This document shows positions 1 through 9,960 of a stretch of 64,000 bases of DNA, one piece after another. Every line of letters begins with the position of its first letter. Position 1 is the stretch's first letter. Below the pieces are notes generated by a model. It was not told the DNA's origin, searched no databases, and saw nothing but the letters and a program-made list of their open reading frames with translations. Origin of the DNA: Liolophura sinensis (Eukaryota; Mollusca; Polyplacophora; Chitonida; Chitonidae); assembly GCF_032854445.1 (NCBI RefSeq), contig NC_088295.1, positions 31,490,470-31,554,469 of the forward strand. The letters run 5' to 3'. Position numbers and translations under genes: made by a program.

Positions 1-1180
1 GTTTGAAATTTTTATTCAACCGAAGCAAGATGGCGGTGCATGTAGGCGTGTGATCGGAGCGCCGCTCTCTTTGGCTATTCCACGTCGTATTTTTCACTGT
101 GTTGAAGTTTTATACGTTCTGGCACTAGCCCAACATGTATGTCATGTTATAAAGTAGACACATCTGTACGTTGATTGCTGCAAGCTGTCCTTGAAGAAGT
201 TCTTATTTACTGGTCATTCTTTGTCAGCCAGCCCTCCAAAATGGCGGACAAACCCAATCAAGGTGCCTCCAGGCAACCACAAAAACGTAAACCTCAGGAG
301 ATATCCAACCGAACAGTGAAGAGTAAATTCAACGGGAGACTTACCGTCTAGAGGATATTCATCCAGGAGTATCTACTCTGTGTCCCTAATAGAGGATGTT
401 GTGAACAAATGTGTCATGTCCGCCATTGATACTAAATTTGCAAAAGGTATACACGCCGCCATTGGACCGCTACTAGAGGTGATTCAGGTGAATCAAATGA
501 AAATCAATTCCATGTCCGACAAGATGGATAACATAATGAGTAAATTGGTCGAAAAGGACAAACTTATAGATGAATATTATTACAGTCAAAATTTATGGCT
601 CAGTCTGTCAAAATAGCTGAGTTGAAAACATGCGTAGCCAAATCAGAATCCTCCATGACTGAATCAACGCAAGAAAACTTCCTCCTGCGCGATAGATCAG
701 AGCAATACAGCCACCCAGAATGTCTTAGAGTAAATGGCCTAAAATTACTCGTAAACGAATCCACTGATGAAGGAATACTTAGGTTGGCACAATATGAAAA
801 TCGATCTCACAACTGCAGATATGTCCAGCTCTCATCCCATTGGCAAAAACAATGCACAGATCATAGTAAAATTCACCTCCTACAGAAAGCGGTCAGAATT
901 CCTGTCAGGTCAACGTAATTTAACCCTGCACGAGCATACCAGAGGTGTTTACGTGAACGAAGACCTGACCAGGCATCGATACATGCTCCTCAAAAAGCTG
1001 CTGAATCTCAAAAAGGAAAACAAAATCTTCGCAGTGTGGTCATTTGACGGAAATTTGTACTTCCGTAGGTCAGAAAACGGACATTTAGTTTTATTGGCAA
1101 TTGACTTGGACTCACTATTCAAATCTAACTAACTGAATATGAATACGATTGTGTTTGGAACTTCTTTCCCTGTCTTAGCA
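1..1180 (+). mobile_element. 5' part of a LINE: leader plus decayed ORF1
   Basis: The first 240 bases read like a LINE leader. An ATG at 241 opens a short frame (MADKPNQGAS...). After breaks it is followed by pieces of a LINE ORF1 protein at 380-616, 595-765 and 767-1132. The pieces run in the usual order: a helical region with regular Lys/Asp/Ile spacing, then an RRM-like part, then a C-terminal domain. No endonuclease or reverse transcriptase follows; the sequence passes into a different element by about 1430. The frame changes several times, so this copy is dead. The clade is uncertain, but it looks like the Tx1/L1-like or related ORF1 proteins of invertebrates. Confidence 0.65.
767..1132 (+). 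pseudogene. LINE ORF1 protein, C-terminal part
   Basis: This is the longest uninterrupted piece of the ORF1 remnant (121 codons). It contains SHPIGKNNAQIIVKFTSYRK, then VNEDLTRHR and WSFDGNLYF. That pattern (RNA-binding fold, 'V.NEDLT..R', then 'W..DG.I') is typical of ORF1p of non-LTR retrotransposons, which coats the element RNA. The neighbouring frame carries the preceding residues (RVNGLKLLVNESTDE), so a frame change lies between them. Confidence 0.6.
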
Positions 1181-1432
1181 CCTGACGACTGTGCTAATTT
1201 TTTCGCACGCCCTAAAAGCACACGCAAATAACCCTTTGTACTAAAGTCCTATGAAACCCTCTATCTGTAGCCTCCTTCGGAAATGTGTCACGCTTGGAGC
1301 TTAATGTGTGACGACATGAAATAGCAGCTAGTTCACTTCTACGTGTTGCTGCCCTTACGTCGCCTTCTAGAAAGTAATAGTTTGAAGTGACCTCAATCGA
1401 CTCCAGTAGTTAAGGATTTCAATAGTCAGAAT
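1133..1432. other. Unassigned stretch between two elements
   Basis: No coding frame of note. It should contain the junction between the LINE remnant on the left and the DDE-type element on the right, but I see neither a clear terminal inverted repeat nor a target-site duplication. Confidence 0.4.
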
Positions 1433-2580
1433 GTGGAACAGAACATAGAACTGACCTCCCAGTGTAGTTCAAGGCATGACTACACCAACGATAAACGTGA
1501 ATTTACTTTGTGCCTAAATGAGTCCTTCCAATCCCTTGAAGCTGGAGCTGAAGCCTTAGGTTGTACTCCAATGAAAGAAGTGCGTACCGTGAAATATGCA
1601 AAACGAAAAGTGAAGGACATCTACACTACAGTGAAGAAAGAGGTGGCTAAGATACTTCACCTTGACTCTGATGAGTTTAGCTCCTCTTCAGGAGATGATG
1701 GAAAGTCTCGTGATTTGGATAAATTAATTTATCTTTTGAAAGAGAAGTGCAGTGTTTCTAGCAGAAGGGACAAGATTAAACTGCTAACTTTGGTGCCAAA
1801 CAGTTGGTCTGCTAGACAGGTTTCTAGTATGTTCAATGTCTCCCGTTACTCCCGTAACAAATCAAGGACATTAAGAGAGGAAAAGGGAATACTGCCTAAG
1901 TATGAGCCTAAGAAAGGCAAAGTTCTTTCAAGTGATGTTTGTGAGCGTGTTACAGAGTTTTATCAGTCTGATGAGTATTCAGGACTATGTCCTGGTAAAA
2001 AAACATCACGTATCTGTTGTTATTGACGGTGCAAAAGATCAGAAGCAGAAGAGACTGTTGCTTATTAACTTGAAAGAGTATCTTGAGTATTTGCAAAAAC
2101 ACAAAGGGACAAAATTGGATTTTCTAAGTTTGCTGAACTGTGACCAAAATGGTGCGTATCTGTAAATATTGATATTGACAGGTATGCACTCTGTATATGT
2201 GTGTCAGCATCATCAGGTTATAAAACTTTTGGTATTAGCAATACCACAGGATGTCAACTATACTGATCTTCTCCTTAGAATAGCGTGCAGTATTGATAAT
2301 CGCCAGTGTATACTTCATTTGTGTGAAAATTGTCCTGAAAAAGAAAATCTGTATGATTATTTGTTGGGCCTGTTTTCTGACAATGACATAGAGTAAGGCG
2401 ATACCATCACCTACAAGAAGTGAATACATACTGATTGCACAAATCTGAAAACATTACAGGAACATTTAAATGAATTTCTAAATTTAGTATGTGATAAATC
2501 TGATGACTTGAGAAAGCACCACTACATTACCAAGTCCCAGCCTATTTACTTGCAGAAACTGAAGGAAAATCTCAAATGAA
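1433..2580 (+). pseudogene. DDE-transposase-like protein, N-terminal half (left of LINE insertion)
   Basis: The frame at 1433-2026 reads through an acidic, Ser-rich linker and then a helix-turn-helix-like segment (VPNSWSARQVSSMFNVS) to LREEKGILPKYEPKKGKVLS and the block YSGLCPGKK. Further pieces in other frames follow: LLLINLKEYL, HSVYVCQHHQ, and KHHYITKSQPIYLQKLKENL. From memory these blocks occur in the same order in a repetitive protein family seen in cnidarians, molluscs and fish that I take to be a DNA-transposon protein; I cannot name its superfamily. Several frame changes and stops separate the blocks, so the copy is dead. Its second half resumes after the LINE, at 7054. Confidence 0.55.
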
Positions 2581-2582
2581 GC

Positions 2583-2593
2583 AATTGTACTGT
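2583..2593. repeat. Left target-site duplication of LINE insertion
   Basis: The 11-mer AATTGTACTGT is repeated exactly at 7054-7064. In the DDE-like gene the codons on either side become adjacent once the intervening 4.5 kb is ignored. That is the mark of a target-primed insertion. Confidence 0.85.
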
Positions 2594-2595
2594 CC

Positions 2596-3303
2596 ATGGT
2601 GACAAGTGAAACACTGGAAGAAAAACTACAAAATACTGAAGCAAAAATAGTTACAAAGTTGACAAACCTCACTGAGCAACAGGAAGCCAGAATCTTTACT
2701 TTAGAAGAAGAAAATGATACCCTTCGAGCAGACATGCATGAATTAAGCTTACAACACGAACAAGATCAAGAAGAACTGGCCATGGTAAACCGAGATAAGT
2801 GAAATTTAGAAGACAGGCAGAATGATTTGGAACAATACTCCCGTAAACAAAGTATACGGAAAGTCGTTGACATCTTAACATCCAAACTAAAGCTCTCACT
2901 GACGTCTAGCGACATAAGTATGGCGCACAGATTGGGGCCGAAAAGACCGGACTTAAACACAAAACCAAGGGGTGTAATAGTAATGTACATATCACGACGA
3001 CTTAAAGTTGAAGTGATAAAAAACAGAAGAGCCTTGAAAGGAACAAACATGGTGATTGAGGAAGACCTAACGCAGAAAAACCAGGCTATTTTAAAAGCGG
3101 CATCTGTACACCCCATGATACAATCCACCTGGTCCAGAGATGGCAAAATCTTCACCAAAAACTTCAACGATGACAAAAGACAAGTGAAATCTACTGACTG
3201 CATAGACACTCTCATCAATCTATCATCCCATACACCCAGAGTTCAAAGACCACGTGACCAAAGAAGTGGGCGGCCAATAACCAACTCACCAGCCCCTATC
3301 AGC
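2596..3303 (+). pseudogene. LINE ORF1 protein (coiled coil plus RRM)
   Basis: Two adjoining frames (2596-2799, 2827-3303) give one ORF1-type protein, broken by a single stop between them. The first part is a heptad-rich coiled coil (EEKLQNTEAKIVTKLTNL...). The classic L1-type junction LEDRQNDLEQYSRK follows. Then comes an RRM-like region with AHRLGPKRPD and GVIVMYISRR, and a C-terminal domain with IEEDLTQKNQAIL and WSRDGKIF. It is known to coat element RNA as a trimer. The N-terminus is absent because the insertion is 5'-truncated. Confidence 0.75.
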
Positions 3304-3306
3304 TAG

Positions 3307-3954
3307 ATAATGATGACTGCAATGTGAAGGATATATGCTATCTGATAACTCAGTTTGCTCTCGTAAAAGAAAACTCTTAGAATTAATAAGACAATTTAAG
3401 TTAACGAAATACACAGCTTTAATGTGTCAAAAAAAAAGAAATAGCATACTATTCTGCACAATAATATCAGTGATAAATATGATGGGTGCGATCGACCATA
3501 GGATCTGTCAAAACCTATCAGCTTTCCTAATATGTATTTTATTCTCCAGAATCCACCTTGCCTTTATATTCCACTCTTGTGTATGATCTTCTATACTCAT
3601 AAGCTATACCCAAATCACAACAGATCACTATATTTAGGAATTATTCCATGTCAGCTACCATATGTAACGCAATTAAAGCAATGTATATACATATACAAGT
3701 TCCACCAAAATGATGAGACAGTACTAAAACATACCTTATTCCACTGTTGTTTCCTTCTGAAAGAGAGGTTGAGTAGATGTGTACGTGTATCTGTTTTGAT
3801 AAGAAAGGTAATGTTGATTACCAAAGGCTACCGAAGGAGTTTTTCCATACTAGCCGAGATACTGTGAAAACTAAAAAAGCCAAATTGAGTAATACACAGA
3901 AGCTAAGTTTTTTCGCCCTTTTCCCGATTTTAACAGATTACAAACCAATCTATG
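3307..3954 (+). other. LINE inter-ORF region
   Basis: AT-rich sequence between ORF1 and ORF2 of the LINE. It has short open frames (3335-3586, 3532-3867) without recognisable motifs. I see nothing else in it. Confidence 0.4.
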
Positions 3955-4700
3955 ACTGATACAGTGAATATAGCCTCTATGAACTGTCGAGGATTAGCAG
4001 ACGTTAAAAAAAGAAGGAATGTAGTCCATTATTTCAAAAAAAAAAAAAAAAAAGAATTTTTCAATTATATGTTTACAGGACACCCCATAGCGACTCAAAT
4101 TATGGCCACATTCTAAAAAGGGAATGGGAATACGATGCCTGGGTAAGCCCTCACAGCTCTCAATCAAGAGGTGTAATTATATTGTTCAATCGAAATTTTG
4201 ACTACTAGATCAAAGACGTAGATATTGACCCAAATGGTAACTATATTCTAATGAACCTAGATATACATGACATACCTGTAACTCTCTGCAGTTTGTACGG
4301 ACCAAATACTGACAAACCTTCTTTCTATAATCATATTAATAATAAAATAATTGGAAACACGTATGTTATAATCTGTGGGGATTAAAAAGACACATACAAT
4401 TACGAGCATCTAAATAACCCTACGGCAAGAACTAAAGTGTTGAATTTGATAAATGAGAATAAATATATAGACGTTTGGAGGATAATGCATGAAAATGACA
4501 GACGATATACATGGAGACGCAAGAACCCCCAAAAACAAGCTAGACTAGATTTTTCTTAGTATATGATGACATTTTTAATATATCTACACAAGCAGAAATT
4601 ATTCCAGGATACAGGAGCGATCACTCCGCAATAACATTGAAATGTAAGTTCATAAATTGTGAACGTGGCAAAGGCTACTAGAAATTAAACTGTTCACTGT
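3955..4700 (+). pseudogene. LINE ORF2 endonuclease domain (decayed)
   Basis: Reading from 3955 gives ...NIASMNCRGLAD, the N-terminal signature of the L1/Tx1 apurinic endonuclease. Later blocks are LYGPNTDKPSFYNHI, YVIICGD, the YTWRR...ARLDF block and YRSDHSAI, in the order expected for an EEP-fold nuclease (catalytic Asn, Asp, Asp and the SDH motif). An A-run near 4040 and several stops interrupt the frame. The enzyme nicks target DNA for target-primed reverse transcription. Confidence 0.75.
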
Positions 4701-5145
4701 TAAAAGACTCAGCATATATTGATTTAGTCTAAAACATTATTGACGAAACATTAGACGAATACAGTCCTACAATATACAACAGAGACAATTTAAAAAATAT
4801 TCCTAAAGATCGAATACAGCTTTGCATCAGTGATCAATTATTTTTAGAAGTATTGCTAATAAAAATAAGAGGAGAAACAATTAAATATTCTGAGAGAAAA
4901 AGAAATAGATGGATTGCTTATTAGATCAAAAGCAAGAAAGATCGAACAAGGAGAAAAACCGACAAAATATTTTTTAGCTATGATATAACCCAGATATAAA
5001 GGGAATAAATATAACGAAACAGAACATAAAATAAGCCAATATGTTGATGATACACAGTTAATCTTAGATGGGTCCGAAAAGTCTCTCTCAGAAGCACTAT
5101 CGTGTTTAGATATATTTTACAAATATTCAGGATTAAAAATCAATA
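4701..5145 (+). pseudogene. LINE ORF2 linker and reverse transcriptase remnant with internal deletion
   Basis: The linker is followed by KARKIEQGEKPTKYFLAM, the block at the start of the reverse transcriptase. Within about 60 bp the reading passes to KISQYVDDTQLILDGSEKSL, which holds the catalytic YxDD box and normally lies some 250-300 residues later. Motifs 1 to 4, including the first catalytic Asp, are therefore missing: an internal deletion of roughly 0.8-1 kb. The sequence then runs into YSGLKIN, where the SINE is inserted. Confidence 0.7.
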
Positions 5146-5147
5146 GA

Positions 5148-5420
5148 GTCTCCGTGGCTCAGTCGGTTAGCACGCTAGCGCAGCGTAATGACCCAGGAGC
5201 CTCTCACCAATGCGGTCACTGTGAGTTCAAGCCCAGCTCATACTGGCTTCCTCTCCGGCCGTAAGTGGGAAGGCCTGTCAGCAACCTGCGGATGGTCGTG
5301 GGTTTCCCCTAGGCTGTGCCCGGTTTCCACCCACCATAATGCTGGCCGCCGTCGTATAAGTGAAATATTCTTGAGTACGGCGTAAAACACCAATCAAATA
5401 AATAAATAAATAAAAATCAA
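5148..5420 (+). mobile_element. MetaSINE-like SINE, near full length
   Basis: A tRNA-like head holds A-box-like TGGCTCAGTCGG and B-box-like GAGTTCAAGCCC. The body follows (TTCCTCTCCGGCCGTA, CCTGCGGATGGTCGTGGG), then the conserved 3' domain (CCACCATAATGCTGGCCGCC, TATAAGTGAAATATTC, CGGCGTAAAACACCAATCAA) and an (AAAT)n tail. This is the most complete copy in the window and serves as reference for the others. It lies inside the LINE reverse transcriptase. The flanking TAAAAATCAATA (5134-5145 and 5411-5422 or 5421-5432) is the target-site duplication. Confidence 0.85.
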
Positions 5421-5432
5421 TAAAAATCAATA

Positions 5433-6944
5433 AAGAAAAAACAAAGGCAGCATGGATAGGTTCTCTATCTGGATCCAATGTAAAACTATCTCAGCAAGTG
5501 AAATTAGATTGGGTGGAAAAACTTAACATATTGGGCATAAATTTCTCAACGGTGGAATTTAATAACATATGGAAAATAAATTATTTGGCTAGAATAAAGG
5601 AATTGAAAACTGATCTTCAAAGATGAAAAATTAGAAACTTATCTTTGTTAGGAAAAATAACAGTTATAAAATCTCTAGCTCTATCAAAACTTATTCATTT
5701 GTTCCTTTCCCTCCCAAACCCACCAGACTATTACTATGAAAGAAATACATGTATTACTTTATAAATTCATATGGAATGATGGTCCAGATAGGATACAAAG
5801 ATCCATTATCATAAAGGACTATTCAAAAGGTGGGTTACGGATGGTAAACTTAATACCATTTGTGCAATTGTTAAAAATATCTTGGATGAGAAAATTGTTA
5901 TAAGCGAAATATAAATGGCAAAATGTAAGTGTATGTCAAAATGGTGTAAAAAGTTTATGCAGACTAGGGGGTAAGTACATGTATATACAGCTAATACTAA
6001 AAAGAGTAAACAACCCTTTCTGGGTAGATACTCTAAGGGCATGGCAGTAAATAACACACAAAAAGTATCAGACAAATATTAAGTATATTCTTGATGAACA
6101 TTTATGGTATAATCCAAGGTTTAAAGAACCCAATTTTTAGTATCAAAATAATGTAAGGTTTATAAGGGATTTAAAAAATTCAGAAGGAAATTTGTTGACA
6201 TTTAAAGATTTCAAACAAAAATTTCAAGTGAAAGGTACTTTCTTAGATTATAATAGGTTAATTTTAAATGTTCCTACCGAGTGGCTCACGATAAATGAGA
6301 AGCATGATGTATATCGCCCCTCCTTTCCATCGAACATACGATTACTGACTAAACAAAAACGGGAAACAAAACGCTTTTACGATTTATTAAATAATGAGTT
6401 GCAACAAAATATCAATATCCACGAAAACTGGAAGGATACTGTAAGGTTAGATAAAGAAACTGATTGGGAAAAGGTATTCGAATCTATTTATCAATGCACT
6501 CAATACACCAAGCTACGCGATTTTCAATACAAAATCTTACACAGGATAACGCCAACAAAATCTTATCTGTTTAAAATAGGACTGAGGCACGACGATATTT
6601 GTAATCACTGCAGACTCGGTAAGGACACTATAGAACACTCTTTCATTGAATGCCCGGAAACACGTAAACTGTGGACTGAATACGAAAAGTGGAAAACTGA
6701 TATTAAAATAACTCCCAAAGTCATTATTATGGGATGGAGCGAGAAACACAATTCTTCACCTTTAAATTTACTGACAATTTTAGCAAAAAAGTACATCTTT
6801 GACATGATACGAAATGACGCCAAATTAAACATAATTAACCTGCAGAAAACGGTAACTGACCATTATAAAATCGAAAAATATATAGCTGATATAGCTGAGG
6901 ATAAAGGCGACTTTCTAAACCAGTGGAAAAATTTTAATAATTAA
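5433..6944 (+). pseudogene. LINE ORF2 C-terminal half with zinc knuckle
   Basis: Coding similarity resumes directly after the SINE (KEKTKAAWIG, VEKLNILGINFS, RNLSLLGKITVIKSLALSKL, all typical of the L1/Tx1 thumb region). The last 250 codons (6192-6944) are uninterrupted and end in NFNN. They include WEKVFESIYQCTQYTKLRDF, YKILHRITPTKSYLFKIG, and the knuckle CNHCRLGKDTIEHSFIEC (C-x2-C-x8-H-x4-C). Several breaks lie upstream of 6192. The open C-terminal part suggests a moderately young copy. Confidence 0.8.
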
Positions 6945-7053
6945 AAATAGTTAAAACAAAATTATGAATGTATGAGTACTTAGAGATGCTTGAGATCGAC
7001 TGATTACAGCATGAATGGAAAAAAGAATTTGATTGGTGAGAAAAGAAAAAAAA
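6945..7053 (+). mobile_element. LINE 3' untranslated region and A-rich tail
   Basis: A short AT-rich 3' UTR ends in an A-rich run (7041-7053) that abuts the right-hand target-site duplication. This is the expected 3' structure of an L1-type insertion. Confidence 0.75.
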
Positions 7054-7064
7054 AATTGTACTGT
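7054..7064. repeat. Right target-site duplication of LINE insertion
   Basis: Exact repeat of the 11-mer at 2583-2593, directly after the A-rich tail of the LINE. Confidence 0.85.
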
Positions 7065-7990
7065 TGGATTTTGCAGAAAATTACAGTTTTTTGGTACAGG
7101 ATGCTGAACATGGGCACCATTAAAATGAGACTTTAAAATGTATCTCTGTATTTATCATTTCTCATAGCCTAAAGCATAATCAATCTGCGGTTCATGCTTT
7201 CATAACCAAGCTGTATCTATATTTGAAAAAGGGCATACCTTACTTGCAAAAGGTCATCTATTTTTCAGATGGTGCTGCTAGTTAGTACAAGAATTACAAG
7301 AATTTTGTAAACTTGTGTTATCACAGGGAAGATCGTGATATCGAAGCTAAGTGGCATTTCTTTGCTACATCACAAAGAAAAAGTCCATGTGATGGAATAG
7401 GGGGTTCAGTGAAGCAACTCTGTGCAAGAGCAAGCCTGCAAGCCCCAGTTCAAAACCACACTTTAACAGCTGAAGACATGTTCAATTGGTCAAATAGGCA
7501 CATTGGTGGCATCAAATTTTTTTATGTAAGTGATGAGGATATTCAATGTTATTCACAGTTGTCAGGGCTTGAATCTCGCTATGCCTCTGCTTCAACAAAA
7601 GATGATGGTCAGATTGAAATCCGAGTTTCAGAAGACACAATCTTCAGCATAGCCTCTGTGGGTATCACTAAAAAAACACTGGATTCTGAAAATTATCAGC
7701 CTGGTAGATACATAGATTGTATATATGATGTAGAATAGTACATTGGCTGTATTGTTGAAAGTTCTTATGAAAACCAGGACGTTCTAGTTGAATTTATGAA
7801 ATAGTCACTCATACATCATTTGTGTAATTAGTGTCCCATCTGTAGCAAGGCATTACGCTGTCTCATAATGACTTTGATGGGATACAGAGCAAATTGGCAA
7901 ATTTTTCTCAATAGGTTTACTTGCCACTCTGGGATTTGAATCTCAGTTTTCAAGTTCAGAAATTGATATGTGTCATAATCATTCTAGGAA
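7065..7990 (+). pseudogene. DDE-transposase-like protein, C-terminal half (right of LINE insertion)
   Basis: The reading that stopped at the LINE resumes as LLDFAENYSF, then VIYFSDGAAS.YKNYKNFVN, then CYHREDRDIEAKWHFFATS and SPCDGIGGSVKQLCARAS. The clean frame spans 7313-7738. From memory the order 'DFAENYSF - FSDGAASQYKN - EWHFFATSHGK - CDGxGGxxKR' is constant in this widespread family. D in DFAEN, D in FSDGA and the later acidic residue are candidate catalytic positions of an RNase-H-like fold; that is inference. A C-terminal block (YIGCIVESSYENQDVLVEFM) follows 7738. A few stops are present. Confidence 0.55.
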
Positions 7991-8306
7991 AATTGTATTG
8001 TAGGAAACATAATGAAAGGTATAAAAAAAACTATGTGCCTGTTTATATAGCAAGTTAATGTTTGTATACCAATAAAAGTTATACAACCACACCACAAATG
8101 TCTATTAGTTTCCTACTTAATTAAATTAACTATCTGCAAGTGTCCAAATCTCTTGGCCGTTTTGACCGGAAGGTGCCCTTACACAATTAGCCTTGTTATC
8201 AACCGAACGAGACCATGCGTTAATTAACGTTATTTGTAATATCGGTGATTGTGAAACTCGCCCATTAATTTTTCAAACTTACGCAGCCATATTCATCCCA
8301 ATATCT
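7991..8306. other. Downstream flank of the galactosyltransferase gene
   Basis: No frame of note. It probably includes the right edge of the DDE-like element and the 3' untranslated region of the minus-strand glycosyltransferase gene. Part of it (about 8260-8306) resembles the 3' end of the decayed copy at 29.3 kb. Confidence 0.4.
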
Positions 8307-9398
8307 TTACTGTCTTGGAGCAAAACAATGCTGTAAATAAAATTTTAACCTTAACCACTTCTTACTAAAGTCAGATATTTCGACAGGTTTGTATTTAAAG
8401 TTGTTCCACAAATCATACATATTATTTACTGAAACACCCATAAGGCCATTTTTATCACCCCGCTCAAAGTAACAATCGCAAAGACTCCAACAAAATAACT
8501 CATTCTTCCTAACAACTTCAGCATTCAGTATCTGGGCTAGTATACCAGAGAAAAAGGCATCTTCAACAGGAATATAAGGCATATGTTCCGCCAAGTTAAA
8601 AAGGTCCTTTGTCATGTTACCTCGGAAAGCATAAAATGGCCCAGAATCGTGGACTGGATACACCTCGTAAGGATACGATGACTTACTAACACTCCAACGA
8701 CCATATCGGAACACTGTATTCTCGCACATGAAATGACCAAGAAAGAAGCGATCAATTCTTATTGTGTTTAAGTCTTCTATCCAGTTTGGAATATGTATAA
8801 ACACATCATCGTCAGCTTTCAAAATGAATTTTGCTGATGAACAATATATGCTCGCCCACTTCATAGCTGCTGTAGTTTTTAGTGTAAGATTCCTGTAAGT
8901 ATCCAGAAAATCTGCTTGCACCACATCTCCATATTTGCGACTTTCTTGAGCAGGAATGTCGTAGCCATCTGGATCATTTGTCACACCAAAGATAAAGAGG
9001 ATTCGGACCTCTTCTTTCAGCGGAGCACCATTGGCCCAAACCTTGGTGACACCTGAACTGCCCCATGTATTCCGTATGGCTCTCCTTTCCTCTACTTTTT
9101 GGATATCAGATTCTATTATAACGAGGAGAAAGGGACCTGTTGTCCCTGAACAAAGGCCCACTTCAGGAATAATGAATTTGTGGGAAAAATTCGTCACTTT
9201 GTGTCCTTTCGGCTCAAGTTTAGGAACTACTCTATCACAGTCATGAGCAATTGAGCCAATCGACAGTCTGTAAAGCTTAAAAATCACTAATAAAGTCATC
9301 ACAAATAAAGCTTTCAAAACAAGAGACTTTCTCACACGACATCGTGATATCTCACCATAACAGGACTGGAAAGCACACCTGAGCGATTTGGGTAACAT
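8307..9398 (-). CDS. Beta-1,3-galactosyltransferase-like protein (GT31)
   Basis: An intact 363-residue type II Golgi enzyme of glycosyltransferase family 31, predicted to move a hexose from a UDP-sugar in beta-1,3 linkage onto a glycan. Order: a short basic cytosolic tail; a membrane anchor at about residues 25-45 (SLVLKALFVMTLLVIFKLY); a stem; then the catalytic domain with RRAIRNTWG (105-113), DFLDTYRNLTLKT (163-175), the metal-binding KADDDVF (194-200) and EDAFFSG (279-285). Sequons are NFS (70), NLT (170) and NMT (261). I chose Met at 9398 because a consensus splice acceptor lies just upstream, although the frame is open to 9530. The whole coding region is one exon, as is usual in this family. 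Acceptor specificity (galactose or N-acetylglucosamine transfer) cannot be told. No joined neighbour. Confidence 0.9.
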   Translation of the reverse strand: MLPKSLRCAFQSCYGEISRCRVRKSLVLKALFVMTLLVIFKLYRLSIGSIAHDCDRVVPKLEPKGHKVTNFSHKFIIPEVGLCSGTTGPFLLVIIESDIQKVEERRAIRNTWGSSGVTKVWANGAPLKEEVRILFIFGVTNDPDGYDIPAQESRKYGDVVQADFLDTYRNLTLKTTAAMKWASIYCSSAKFILKADDDVFIHIPNWIEDLNTIRIDRFFLGHFMCENTVFRYGRWSVSKSSYPYEVYPVHDSGPFYAFRGNMTKDLFNLAEHMPYIPVEDAFFSGILAQILNAEVVRKNELFCWSLCDCYFERGDKNGLMGVSVNNMYDLWNNFKYKPVEISDFSKKWLRLKFYLQHCFAPRQ

Positions 9399-9407
9399 AG
9401 TAGCTAC

Positions 9408-9425
9408 CTGAAAGAGAGAGAAAAA
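9408..9425 (-). promoter_or_regulatory. Splice acceptor in the 5' leader of the galactosyltransferase gene
   Basis: On the minus strand a pyrimidine-rich tract ends in TTTCAG just before GTAGCTACTATG. The single coding exon therefore probably begins at 9407, nine bases before its ATG, and a non-coding 5' exon lies upstream. This decides against the longer open frame that starts at 9530. Confidence 0.55.
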
Positions 9426-9525
9426 CATGTAAGCTACAGAGAAATCAAGGGTTCTAAAAATTCGCTCCAAAAAGTGTGTTTTTACAGGCAAATAAATGTT
9501 ACAAAACATTACTTTTATTTTTATA

Positions 9526-9780
9526 TTCATTTATTTGATTTGTAGTTTACATTGTTCTCAAGAATATTTCACTTATATGACGGCCGCCAGCATTATGCTA
9601 GGAGGAAACCAGGCAGAGTGCGGGGGAAACCCACAAAAATCCGCAGGCTGCTGTAAGACCTTCTCATATACGACCGGAGAGGAGGCCAGCATGACCTGGA
9701 CTCACAGCAACAGCACTGGAAATAGGGTCTGGGTCACTGTACCGCGCTGGTGTGCTAACCCCTTTGTTCATGGAGGCTCC
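9526..9780 (-). mobile_element. MetaSINE-like SINE
   Basis: Reverse-orientation copy. The 3' tail (TTTATTTGATT) is on the left, followed by the 3' domain (TATTTCACTTATATGACGGC), the body and the tRNA-like head (GTGCTAACCCC...TGGAGGC) on the right. Flanking CTTTTATTTTTATA (9512-9525) and CTTTATTTTTGTA (9781-9793) look like a slightly diverged target-site duplication. It lies just upstream of the galactosyltransferase exon. Confidence 0.8.
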
Positions 9781-9960
9781 CTTTATTTTTGTACATTTTC
9801 TTCATAACCATTCCACATTAACTATGAAAACAGATTTGAAGATCAATAGAGCTCTCAAATTTAGGTAAAATGAGCAACATAGCTCATAGCTTAAAAGAAA
9901 AAATCAAACCAAAACACAAGAAAAAGATGCTTTACATAGATACAGAAGATATACAATCCG

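Larger units (their letters stand above)
2594..7053 (+). mobile_element. Tx1/L1-like LINE, 5'-truncated, internally deleted, with SINE inside
   Basis: A 4.46-kb non-LTR retrotransposon copy lies between two exact 11-bp duplications. It starts inside ORF1, so it is 5'-truncated, and it ends in an A-rich tail (7041-7053). In order it shows ORF1 with coiled coil and RRM, an apurinic-type endonuclease, a reverse transcriptase from which the middle is missing, a thumb/connection part and a C-terminal zinc knuckle. Many stops and frame changes are present. A SINE sits in the reverse transcriptase with its own duplication. The copy cannot move itself. Confidence 0.85.

Noticed and set aside
2696-3218. 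Minus-strand frames opposite the LINE ORF1
   Set aside because: Antisense shadows of a recognised ORF1 protein.
5161-5235. A tRNA gene in the SINE head
   Set aside because: A and B boxes are present but no cloverleaf can be drawn and the sequence is part of a dispersed SINE.
5278-5478. Open frames inside SINE copies (also at 9496, 18619, 32344, 37701, 51487, 60389, 63538)
   Set aside because: They recur in every SINE copy in either orientation and have no support as proteins.
9399-9530. An N-terminal extension of the galactosyltransferase to an ATG at 9530
   Set aside because: A consensus splice acceptor lies between, and the internal Met at 9398 gives the normal short cytosolic tail before the membrane anchor.
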